Source: Aphelocoma coerulescens (taxonomy: Eukaryota; Chordata; Aves; Passeriformes; Corvidae). From it: 64,000 nucleotides of DNA. Of the stretch, positions 50,401 through 63,100 are shown one piece after another. Where the stretch lies: the NCBI RefSeq assembly GCF_041296385.1, contig NW_027183804.1:3100001-3164000 (forward strand). The letters run 5' to 3'. The translations under genes were made by a program, and so were the position numbers. The notes under the pieces are model-generated. The model had not been told where the DNA came from. It made no database searches and saw only the letters and a list, made by a program, of their open reading frames with translations. The first letter of the stretch is position 1; each line of letters begins with the position of its first letter.

Positions 50401-51106
50401 AATGTTTCTGCAAAGCTTTTGTGTTCCTCATGGAACCAAGGAGCCTATGTGACACTGCAGGGGCTGATGGCATCAAGGAGACAATTGTGACAGTACAGAA
50501 CCTCCTAGAAACAAGGCTCCATTGTGACACCGTGGGGAATCATGGACTCAAGGAGCCCATTGTGACACGGCCAGGCCGCATGGAACCAATAGTCCATTGT
50601 TACACGGCGGATTCAAGAAGACCATGGTGACACCACGGAGCATCACGGAACCATAGTCCATTGTGACACAGCGGGGCCTCATGGAAACGAGGGCACCATT
50701 GTGGCAAAGCAGGGCCTAATGGAAGCATGGAGAGCATTGGGACATTGTGGGGAATCATGGAAGCATGGAGAGCATTGTGACACTAAGGAAACTCCTGGAA
50801 CCAAGATGAGCACTGGCACATCATGGAACCTCATGGAAGCAAGCCTCCATGATGACTTTGGAGGGCCTCATGGAGCACAGGATCCATTGTGACACAGCAG
50901 GACCTGGTGCAACCAAGGAGCCTTTGTGATACTCCAGATGCGCATGGAAGCCAGGGTGCACTGAGACACAGCGGGGCCTTGTTGGAACCAAAGACACCTC
51001 TGCAAAAAGCAGGCGAGCTCATAGAAGCAAGGAGTCCATTGTTACAACATAAAAGCTGTGGAACCAAGGGACCATTGTGACACTGCGGGGCCTCATGGAA
51101 CCAATT
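44464..51106 (+). repeat. Array units 12-14
   Basis: Unit 12 shares TACAGTCTGCC with unit 11 and has a private GATTCAAGCAAATG. Units 13 and 14 share AAACAAGAAACCCTGCTC, CAGGCCTCTGC, TTTTTGCTGTG and the uninserted GATGCAGCAG. GCAAGAGCGCAGG occurs in units 12 and 14 but not 13, another sign of patchy exchange. Confidence 0.8.
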
Positions 51107-54100
51107 GTCCATGATGACAATGCGCATCAAAGGAGACCATGGTGACACTGCGGAACCGCATGGAACCAAGGAGCCATTGTGACACAGTGGGGCCTCATGG
51201 AATCAAGGAGACCATTGTGACCCAGGTGTTGCATGTGAAGGCAAGGAGCCATTGTGCCACTTTGGGCTTCTTCCCTTGAGCTCTGCAGCTGGCTGTCCCA
51301 GCCCAGCGCACCATGTGCCACCTGCTCTCCTCAGGGCTCTGCCTGCACACAGGCCCAGGAGAAGTTTTCCTGTTTGCAAGGAAAGAATGGAAAAGCCTGA
51401 GCAGGTTTCCTAAACAACAAACCCCGCTCAGGAGCCACATGCTCAGTACAGGCTGCCTGGAACGATGGCCCCTTTCTACAAGGGTCAGTGTGAGCAGGAA
51501 TGATCTCTGGGAGCAGAATTCTCGGAGTCTTTCCACTGAATTCTCTGTGCCTGTGTCTTGGGGTGACTTTAGGATGTGTATCCCCTATGGCTGCTCTATG
51601 CCCAGAAGTTAACTTGGTGCATTTCTGTGCCTTTCAACTGAGCCTGAGAGGGGGGAGAGGAAAAAAATCCGGACAAACTTCTCAGAGCGTTTGTTCAAGG
51701 ACACACATACACACTCCTCTGCATCCTGCTTGCAGCAAGGGTGGAGGAAGCAACCTTCTTGCTTTTGAGCCAGTTTTCAGCTCCTTTTCTCTGCAGGGAG
51801 ATGGAGAGTTGAACTTTGTTCTCCTGGGACTTTGGGGGGGTTTTTCCCTTCTTCTCTTCTTGACTGTTTCAACATCAGACCACACTGGGAGAATTTTCGC
51901 CCGAGGTGGGGGCCCTGAATGTGGGCCCATGAGCCAGCTCCAAGGAGGAGGAGGGAGACTACACCTCCAGAAGTGTTGGGGTTCCTCCCCCCTGCCATGA
52001 GGTCATGGGAGAGGGGACCCTGGGGTAGAGGCATGGCCTGGGCACGGGGTCTCCCTGCTCCCTGCTCACATGTGCCCTAATCCTGTTCAGCACTGGTTAT
52101 TTTGTGTTGCCCTGTGCCAGGAGGGCCCTGCTTGTGCCGTGATTGCTCAGTTCTTTGGCAGTGCCCCGCCCATGTGGCTGGAGAAGAAAGAGCTCTGAAA
52201 CTTCTCTCAAGAATCGCTCCCTATTTCTTTCCACGGGCCTCGCTGTCTAGGGATGTTTCAGGAGAGCCCACTGAAACACGGAAGGACTCTCAAAGTATCC
52301 CAGGTTTCTCTCCACAGCGAGAGGTTTGAATATTTAGCATTGTTATCCTTTTCCTGTGTGTTTGTTAAATAAATAGTTTCTATCTCTTTCACTTTCTTCC
52401 CAGGAAAATTCTTTTTTCCCGAACCTGGTGGGGGAGGGCTGGGTGTAACCTGCCTTCTACCAGAGGATATTTTCCTCCAGATTTGTCCAGCCGGGCACAG
52501 CCTGTCCTTTCCCTGGGTCTCTGTTGCAGATGGAAGCTGCTGGTGCCATTGTCAGCTTGAAGCCCTCTTTTGATGCAAGCAGATGTTGCCAGCTGTGTTC
52601 AGCAGCTGTGGCTCAATGTTTCTGCAAAGCTTTTGTGTTCCTCATGGAACCAAGGAGCCTTTGTGACACTGCAGGGGCTGATGGCATCAAGGAGACAATT
52701 GTGACAGTACAGAACCTCCTAGAAACAAGGCTCCATTGTGACACCGTGGGGAATCATGGACTCAAGGAGCCCATTGTGACACGGCCAGGCCGCATGGAAC
52801 CAATGGTCCATGGTTACACTGCGGATTCAAGAAGAGCACGGTGACACCACGGAGCATCATGGAACCATAGTCCATTGTGACACAGCGGGGCCTCATGGAA
52901 ACCAGGGCACCATTGTGGCAAAGCAGGGCCTAATGGAAGCATGGAGAGCATTGGGACATTGTGGGGAATCATGGAAGCATGGAGAGCATTGTGACACTAA
53001 GGAAGCTCCTGGAACCAAGATGACCACTGGCACATCATGGAACCTCATGGAAGCAAGCCTCCATGATGACTTTGGAGGGCCTCATGGAGCACAGGATCCA
53101 TTGTGACACAGCAGGACCTGGTGGAACCAAGGAGCCTTTGTGATACTCCAGATGCGCATGGAAGCCAGGGTGCACTGAGACACAGCGGGGCCTTGTTGGA
53201 ACCAAAGACACCTCTGCAAAAAGCAGGCGAGCTCATAGAACCAAGGAGTCCATTGTTACAACATAAAACCTATGGAACCAAGGGACCATTGTGACACTGT
53301 GGGGCCTCATGGAACCAATTGTCCATGATGACAATGCGGATCAAAGGAGACCATGGTGACACTGCGGAACCGCATGGAACCAAGGAGCCATTGTGACACA
53401 GTGGGGCCTCATGGAATCAAGGAGACCATTGTGACCCAGGTGTTGCATGTGAAGGCAAGGAGCCATTGTGACTCTTTGGGCTTCTTCCCTTGAGCTCTGC
53501 AGCTGGCTGTCCCAGCCCAGCGCACCATGTGCCACCTGCTCTCCTCAGGGCTCTGCCTGCACACAGGCCCAGGAGAAGTTTTCCTGTTTGCAAGGAAAGA
53601 ATGGAAAAGCCTGAGCAGGTTTCCTAAACAACAAAGCCCGCTCAGGAGCCACATGCTCAGTACAGGCTGCCTGGAACGATGGCCCCTTTCTATAAGGGTC
53701 AGTGTGAGCAGGAATGATCTCTGGGAGCAGAATTCTCGGAGTCTTTCCACTGAATTCTCTGTGCCTGTGTCTTGGGGTGACTTTAGGATGTGTATCCCCT
53801 ATTGCTGCTCTATGCCCAGAAGTTAACTTGGTGCATTTCTGTGCCTTTCAACTGAGCCTGAGAGGGGGGAGAGGAAAAAAATCCGGACAAACTTCTCAGA
53901 GCGTTTGTTCAAGGACACACATACACACTCCTCTGCATCCTGCTTGCAGCAAGGGTGGAGGAAGCAACCTTCTTGCTTTTGAGCCAGTTTTCAGCTCCTT
54001 TTCTCTGCAGGGAGATGGAGAGTTGAACTTTGTTTTCCTGGGACTTTGGGGGGGTTTTTCCCTTGTTCTCTTCTTGACTGTTTCAACATCAGACCACACC

Positions 54101-57100
54101 GGGAGAATTTTCGCCCGAGGTGGGGGCCCTGAATGTGGGCCCATGAGCCAGCTCCAAGGAGGAGGAGGGAGACTACACCTCCAGAAGTGTTGGGGTTCCT
54201 CCCCCCTGCCATGAGGTCATGGGAGAGGGGATTCTGGGGTAGAGGCATGGCCTGGGCACGGGGTCTCCCTACTCCCTGCTCACATGTGCCCTAATCCTGT
54301 TCCGCACTGGTTATTTTGTGTTGCCCTGTGCCAGGAGGGCCCTGCTTGTGCCGGGATTGCTCAGTTCTTTGGCAGTGCCCCGCCCATGTGGCTGGAGAAG
54401 AAAGAGCTCTGAAACTTCTCTCAAGAATCGCTCCCTATTTCTTTCCACGGGCCTCGCTGTCTAGGGATGTTTCAGGAGAGCCCACTGAAACACGGAAGGA
54501 CTCTCCAATTATCCCAGCTTTCTCTCCACAGCGAGAGGTTTGAATATTTAGCATTGTTATCCTTTTCCTGTGTGTTTGTTAAATAAATAGTTTCTATCTC
54601 TTTCACTTTCTTCCCAGGAAAATTCTTTTTTCCCGAACCTGGTGGGGGAGGGCTGGGTGTAACCTGCCTTCTACCAGAGGATATTTTCCTCCACATTTGT
54701 CCAGACCGGCACAGCCTTCCTTTCCCTGCGTCTCTGTTGCAGATGGAAGCTGCTGGTGCCATTGTCACCTTGAAGCCCTCTTTTGATGCAAGCAGATGTT
54801 GCCAGCTGTGTTCAGCAGCTGTGGCTCAATGTTTCTGCAAAGCTTTTGTGTTCCTCATGGAACCAAGGAGCCTTTGTGACACTGCAGGGGCTGATGGCAT
54901 CAAGGAGACAATTGTGACAGTACAGAACCTCCTAGAAACAAGGCTCCATTGTGACACCGTGGGGAATCATGGACTCAAGGAGCCCATTGTGACACGGCCA
55001 GGCCGCATGGAACCAATGGTCCATGGTTACACTGCGGATTCAAGAAGGCCATGGTGACACCACGGAGCATCATGGAACCATAGGTCCATTGTGACACAGC
55101 GGGGCCTCATGGAAACCAGGGCACCATTGTGGCAAAGCAGGGCCTAATGGAAGCATGGAGAGCATTGGGACATTGTGGGGAATCATGGAAGCATGGAGAG
55201 CATTGTGACACTAAGGAAACTCCTGGAACCAAGATGACCACTGGCACATCATGGAACCTCATGGAAGCAAGCCTCCATGATGACTTTGGAGGGCCTCATG
55301 GAGCACAGGATCCATTGTGACACAGCAGGACCTGGTGCAACCAAGGAGCCTTTGTGATACTCCAGATGCGCATGGAAGCCAGGGTGCACTGAGACACAGC
55401 GGGGCCTTGTTGGAACCAAAGACACCTCTGCAAAAAGCAGGCGAGCTCATAGAACCAAGGAGTCCATTGTTACAACATAAAACCTGTGGAACCAAGGGAC
55501 CATTGTGACACTGCGGGGCCTCATGGAACCAATTGTCCATGATGACAATGCGCATCAAAGGAGACCATGGTGACACTGCGGAACCGCATGGAACCAAGGA
55601 GCCATTGTGACACAGTGGGGCCTCATGGAATCAAGGAGACCGATGTGACCCAGGTGTTGCATGTGAAGGCAAGGAGCCATTGTGCCACTTTGGGCTTCTT
55701 CCCTTGAGCTCTGCAGCTGGCTGTCCCAGCCCAGCGCACCATGTGCCACCTGCTCTCCTCAGGGCTCTGCCTGCACACAGGCCCAGGAGAAGTTTTCCTG
55801 TTTGCAAGGAAAGAATGGAAAAGCCTGAGCAGGTTTCCTAAACAACAAACCCCGCTCAGGAGCCACATGCTGAGTACAGGCTGCCTGGAACGATGGCCCC
55901 TTTCTACAAGGGTCAGTGTGAGCAGGAATGATCTCTGGGAGCAGAATTCTCGGAGTCTTTCCACTGAATTCTCTGTGCCTGTGTCTTGGGGTGACTTTAG
56001 GATGTGTATCCCCTATGGCTGCTCTATGCCCAGAAGTTAACTTGGTGCATTTCTGTGCCTTTCAACTGAGCCTGAGAGGGGGGAGAGGAAAAAAATCCGG
56101 ACAAACTTCTCAGAGCGTTTGTTCAAGGACACACATACACACTCCTCTGCATCCTGCTTGCAGCAAGGGTGGAGGAAGCAACCTTCTTGCTTTTGAGCCA
56201 GTTTTCAGCTCCTTTTCTCTGCAGGGAGATGGAGAGTTGAACTTTGTTCTCCTGGGACTTTGGGGGGGTTTTTCCCTTCTTCTCTTCTTGACTGTTTCAA
56301 CATCAGACCACACTGGGAGAATTTTCGCCCGAGGTGGGGGCCCTGAATGTGGGCCCATGAGCCAGCTCCAAGGAGGAGGAGGGAGACTACACCTCCAGAA
56401 GTGTTGGGGTTCCTCCCCCCTGCCATGAGGTCATGGGAGAGGGGACCCTGGGGTAGAGGCATGGCCTGGGCACGGGGTCTCCCTGCTCCCTGCTCACATG
56501 TGCCCTAATCCTGTTCAGCACTGGTTATTTTGTGTTGCCCTGTGCCAGGAGGGCCCTGCTTGTGCCGTGATTGCTCAGTTCTTTGGCAGTGCCCCGCCCA
56601 TGTGGCTGGAGAAGAAAGAGCTCTGAAACTTCTCTCAAGAATCGCTCCCTATTTCTTTCCACGGGCCTCGCTGTCTAGGGATGTTTCAGGAGAGCCCACT
56701 GAAACACGGAAGGACTCTCAAAGTATCCCAGGTTTCTCTCCACAGCGAGAGGTTTGAATATTTAGCATTGTTATCCTTTTCCTGTGTGTTTGTTAAATAA
56801 ATAGTTTCTATCTCTTTCACTTTCTTCCCAGGAAAATTCTTTTTTCCCGAACCTGGTGGGGGAGGGCTGGGTGTAACCTGCCTTCTACCAGAGGATATTT
56901 TCCTCCAGATTTGTCCAGCCGGGCACAGCCTGTCCTTTCCCTGGGTCTCTGTTGCAGATGGAAGCTGCTGGTGCCATTGTCAGCTTGAAGCCCTCTTTTG
57001 ATGCAAGCAGATGTTGCCAGCTGTGTTCAGCAGCTGTGGCTCAATGTTTCTGCAAAGCTTTTGTGTTCCTCATGGAACCAAGGAGCCTTTGTGACACTGC

Positions 57101-60100
57101 AGGGGCTGATGGCATCAAGGAGACAATTGTGACAGTACAGAACCTCCTAGAAACAAGGCTCCATTGTGACACCGTGGGGAATCATGGACTCAAGGAGCCC
57201 ATTGTGACACGGCCAGGCCGCATGGAACCAATGGTCCATGGTTACACTGCGGATTCAAGAAGAGCACGGTGACACCACGGAGCATCATGGAACCATAGTC
57301 CATTGTGACACAGCGGGGCCTCATGGAAACCAGGGCACCATTGTGGCAAAGCAGGGCCTAATGGAAGCATGGAGAGCATTGGGACATTGTGGGGAATCAT
57401 GGAAGCATGGAGAGCATTGTGACACTAAGGAAGCTCCTGGAACCAAGATGACCACTGGCACATCATGGAACCTCATGGAAGCAAGCCTCCATGATGACTT
57501 TGGAGGGCCTCATGGAGCACAGGATCCATTGTGACACAGCAGGACCTGGTGGAACCAAGGAGCCTTTGTGATACTCCAGATGCGCATGGAAGCCAGGGTG
57601 CACTGAGACACAGCGGGGCCTTGTTGGAACCAAAGACACCTCTGCAAAAAGCAGGCGAGCTCATAGAACCAAGGAGTCCATTGTTACAACATAAAACCTA
57701 TGGAACCAAGGGACCATTGTGACACTGTGGGGCCTCATGGAACCAATTGTCCATGATGACAATGCGGATCAAAGGAGACCATGGTGACACTGCGGAACCG
57801 CATGGAACCAAGGAGCCATTGTGACACAGTGGGGCCTCATGGAATCAAGGAGACCATTGTGACCCAGGTGTTGCATGTGAAGGCAAGGAGCCATTGTGAC
57901 TCTTTGGGCTTCTTCCCTTGAGCTCTGCAGCTGGCTGTCCCAGCCCAGCGCACCATGTGCCACCTGCTCTCCTCAGGGCTCTGCCTGCACACAGGCCCAG
58001 GAGAAGTTTTCCTGTTTGCAAGGAAAGAATGGAAAAGCCTGAGCAGGTTTCCTAAACAACAAAGCCCGCTCAGGAGCCACATGCTCAGTACAGGCTGCCT
58101 GGAACGATGGCCCCTTTCTATAAGGGTCAGTGTGAGCAGGAATGATCTCTGGGAGCAGAATTCTCGGAGTCTTTCCACTGAATTCTCTGTGCCTGTGTCT
58201 TGGGGTGACTTTAGGATGTGTATCCCCTATTGCTGCTCTATGCCCAGAAGTTAACTTGGTGCATTTCTGTGCCTTTCAACTGAGCCTGAGAGGGGGGAGA
58301 GGAAAAAAATCCGGACAAACTTCTCAGAGCGTTTGTTCAAGGACACACATACACACTCCTCTGCATCCTGCTTGCAGCAAGGGTGGAGGAAGCAACCTTC
58401 TTGCTTTTGAGCCAGTTTTCAGCTCCTTTTCTCTGCAGGGAGATGGAGAGTTGAACTTTGTTTTCCTGGGACTTTGGGGGGGTTTTTCCCTTGTTCTCTT
58501 CTTGACTGTTTCAACATCAGACCACACCGGGAGAATTTTCGCCCGAGGTGGGGGCCCTGAATGTGGGCCCATGAGCCAGCTCCAAGGAGGAGGAGGAGGG
58601 AGACTACACCTCCAGAAGTGTTGGGGTTCCTCCCCCCTGCCATGAGGTCATGGGAGAGGGGATTCTGGGGTAGAGGCATGGCCTGGGCACGGGGTCTCCC
58701 TACTCCCTGCTCACATGTGCCCTAATCCTGTTCCGCACTGGTTATTTTGTGTTGCCCTGTGCCAGGAGGGCCCTGCTTGTGCCGGGATTGCTCAGTTCTT
58801 TGGCAGTGCCCCGCCCATGTGGCTGGAGAAGAAAGAGCTCTGAAACTTCTCTCAAGAATCGCTCCCTATTTCTTTCCACGGGCCTCGCTGTCTAGGGATG
58901 TTTCAGGAGAGCCCACTGAAACACGGAAGGACTCTCCAATTATCCCAGCTTTCTCTCCACAGCGAGAGGTTTGAATATTTAGCATTGTTATCCTTTTCCT
59001 GTGTGTTTGTTAAATAAATAGTTTCTATCTCTTTCACTTTCTTCCCAGGAAAATTCTTTTTTCCCGAACCTGGTGGGGGAGGGCTGGGTGTAACCTGCCT
59101 TCTACCAGAGGATATTTTCCTCCACATTTGTCCAGACCGGCACAGCCTTCCTTTCCCTGCGTCTCTGTTGCAGATGGAAGCTGCTGGTGCCATTGTCACC
59201 TTGAAGCCCTCTTTTGATGCAAGCAGATGTTGCCAGCTGTGTTCAGCAGCTGTGGCTCAATGTTTCTGCAAAGCTTTTGTGTTCCTCATGGAACCAAGGA
59301 GCCTTTGTGACACTGCAGGGGCTGATGGCATCAAGGAGACAATTGTGACAGTACAGAACCTCCTAGAAACAAGGCTCCATTGTGACACCGTGGGGAATCA
59401 TGGAATCAAGGAGCCCATTGTGACACGGCCAGGCCGCATGGAACCAATGGTCCATGGTTACACTGCGGATTCAAGAAGGCCATGGTGACACCACGGAGCA
59501 TCATGGAACCATAGGTCCATTGTGACACAGCGGGGCCTCATGGAAACCAGGGCACCATTGTGGCAAAGCAGGGCCTAATGGAAGCATGGAGAGCATTGGG
59601 ACATTGTGGGGAATCATGGAAGCATGGAGAGCATTGTGACACTAAGGAAACTCCTGGAACCAAGATGACCACTGGCACATCATGGAACCTCATGGAAGCA
59701 AGCCTCCATGATGACTTTGGAGGGCCTCATGGAGCACAGGATCCATTGTGACACAGCAGGACCTGGTGCAACCAAGGAGCCTTTGTGATACTCCAGATGC
59801 GCATGGAAGCCAGGGTGCACTGAGACACAGCGGGGCCTTGTTGGAACCAAAGACACCTCTGCAAAAAACAGGCGAGCTCATAGAAGCAAGGAGTCCATTG
59901 TTACAACATAAAACCTGTGGAACCAAGGGACCATTGTGACACTGCGGGGCCTCATGGAACCAATTGTCCATGATGACAATGCGGATCAAAGGAGACCATG
60001 GTGACACTGCGGAACCGCATGGAACCAAGGAGCCATTGTGACACTGCGGGGCCTCATGGAATCAAGGAGACCATTGTGACCCAGGTGTTGCATGTGAAGG

Positions 60101-63100
60101 CAAGGAGCCATTGTGACTCTTTGGGCTTCTTCCCTTGAGCTCTGCAGCTGGCTGTCCCAGCCCAGCGCACCATGTGCCACCTGCTCTCCTCAGGGCTCTG
60201 CCTGCACACAGGCCCAGGAGAAGTTTTCCTGTTTGCAAGGAAAGAATGGAAAAGCCTGAGCAGGTTTCCTAAACAACAAAGCCCGCTCAGGAGCCACATG
60301 CTCAGTACAGGCTGCCTGGAACGATGGCCCCTTTCTATAAGGGTCAGTGTGAGCAGGAATGATCTCTGGGAGCAGAATTCTCGGAGTCTTTCCACTGAAT
60401 TCTCTGTGCCTGTGTCTTGGGGTGACTTTAGGATGTGTATCCCCTATCGCTGCTCTATGCCCCGAAGTTAACTTTGTGCATTTCTGTGCCTTTCAACTGA
60501 GCTTGAGAGGAGGGAGACTAAAAAAAAAACCGGACAAACTTCTCAGAGCGTTTGTTCAAGGACACACATACACACTCCTCTGCATCCTGCTTGCAGCAAG
60601 GGTGGAGGAAGCAACCTTCTTGCTTTTGAGCCAGTTTTCAGCTCCTTTTCTCTGCAGGGAGATGGAGAGTTGAACTTTGTTCTCCTGGGACTTCGGGGGT
60701 TTCTTTCACTTCTTGTCTTCTTGACTGTTTCAACATCAGACCACACCGGGAGAATTTTCGCCCGAGGTGGGGGCCCTGAATGTGGGCCCATGAGCCAGCT
60801 CCAAGGAGGAGGAGGGAGACTACACCTCCAGAAGTGTTGGGGTTCCTCCCCCCTGCCATGAGGTCATGGGAGAGGGGATTCTGGGGTAGAGGCATGGCCT
60901 GGGCACGGGGTCTCCCTACTCCCTGCTCACATGTGCCCTAATCCTGTTCCGCACTGGTTATTTTGTGTTGCCCTGTGCCAGGAGGGCCCTGCTTGTGCCG
61001 GGATTGCTCAGTTCTTTGGCAGTGCCCCGCCCATGTGGCTGGAGAAGAAAGAGCTCTGAAACTTCTCTCAAGAATCGCTCCCTATTTCTTTCCACGGGCC
61101 TCGCTGTCTAGGGATGTTTCAGGAGAGCCCACTGAAACACGGAAGGACTCTCCAATTATCCCAGCTTTCTCTCCACAGCGAGAGGTTTGAATATTTAGCA
61201 TTGTTATCCTTTTCCTGTGTGTTTGTTAAATAAATAGTTTCTATCTCTTTCACTTTCTTCCCAGGAAAATTCTTTTTTCCCGAACCTGGTGGGGGAGGGC
61301 TGGGTGTAACCTGCCTTCTACCAGAGGATATTTTCCTCCACATTTGTCCAGACCGGCACAGCCTTCCTTTCCCTGCGTCTCTGTTGCAGATGGAAGCTGC
61401 TGGTGCCATTGTCACCTTGAAGCCCTCTTTTGATGCAAGCAGATGTTGCCAGCTGTGTTCAGCAGCTGTGGCTCAATGTTTCTGCAAAGCTTTTGTGTTC
61501 CTCATGGAACCAAGGAGCCTTTGTGACACTGCAGGGGCTGATGGCATCAAGGAGACAATTGTGACAGTACAGAACCTCCTAGAAACAAGGCTCCATTGTG
61601 ACACCGTGGGGAATCATGGAATCAAGGAGCCCATTGTGACACGGCCAGGCCGCATGGAACCAATGGTCCATGGTTACACTGCGGATTCAAGAAGGCCATG
61701 GTGACACCACGGAGCATCATGGAACCATAGGTCCATTGTGACACAGCGGGGCCTCATGGAAACCAGGGCACCATTGTGGCAAAGCAGGGCCTAATGGAAG
61801 CATGGAGAGCATTGGGACATTGTGGGGAATCATGGAAGCATGGAGAGCATTGTGACACTAAGGAAACTCCTGGAACCAAGATGACCACTGGCACATCATG
61901 GAACCTCATGGAAGCAAGCCTCCATGATGACTTTGGAGGGCCTCATGGAGCACAGGATCCATTGTGACACAGCAGGACCTGGTGGAACCAAGGAGCCTTT
62001 GTGATACTCCAGATGCGCATGGAAGCCAGGGTGCACTGAGACACAGCGGGGCCTTGTTGGAACCAAAGACACCTCTGCAAAAAACAGGCGAGCTCATAGA
62101 AGCAAGGAGTCCATTGTTACAACATAAAACCTGTGGAACCAAGGGACCATTGTGACACTGCGGGGCCTCATGGAACCAATTGTCCATGATGACAATGCGG
62201 ATCAAAGGAGACCATGGTGACACTGCGGAACCGCATGGAACCAAGGAGCCATTGTGACACTGCGGGGCCTCATGGAATCAAGGAGACCATTGTGACCCAG
62301 GTGTTGCATGTGAAGGCAAGGAGCCATTGTGACTCTTTGGGCTTCTTCCCTTGAGCTCTGCAGCTGGCTGTCCCAGCCCAGCGCACCATGTGCCACCTGC
62401 TCTCCTCAGGGCTCTGCCTGCACACAGGCCCAGGAGAAGTTTTCCTGTTTGCAAGGAAAGAATGGAAAAGCCTGAGCAGGTTTCCTAAACAACAAAGCCC
62501 GCTCAGGAGCCACATGCTCAGTACAGGCTGCCTGGAACGATGGCCCCTTTCTATAAGGGTCAGTGTGAGCAGGAATGATCTCTGGGAGCAGAATTCTCGG
62601 AGTCTTTCCACTGAATTCTCTGTGCCTGTGTCTTGGGGTGACTTTAGGATGTGTATCCCCTATCGCTGCTCTATGCCCCGAAGTTAACTTTGTGCATTTC
62701 TGTGCCTTTCAACTGAGCTTGAGAGGAGGGAGACTAAAAAAAAAACCGGACAAACTTCTCAGAGCGTTTGTTCAAGGACACACATACACACTCCTCTGCA
62801 TCCTGCTTGCAGCAAGGGTGGAGGAAGCAACCTTCTTGCTTTTGAGCCAGTTTTCAGCTCCTTTTCTCTGCAGGGAGATGGAGAGTTGAACTTTGTTCTC
62901 CTGGGACTTCGGGGGTTTCTTTCACTTCTTGTCTTCTTGACTGTTTCAACATCAGACCACACCGGGAGAATTTTCGCCCGAGGTGGGGGCCCTGAATGTG
63001 GGCCCATGAGCCAGCTCCAAGGAGGAGGAGGGAGACTACACCTCCAGAAGTGTTGGGGTTCCTCCCCCCTGCCATGAGGTCATGGGAGAGGGGATTCTGG

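Noticed and set aside
20503..52000. A 166-codon frame (beginning MISGSRIL) repeated once per unit
   Set aside because: It starts in the unique stretch, crosses the LTR boundary and ends inside the LTR. Class C and some other units shift or split it, so it is not maintained. It recurs only because the DNA does.
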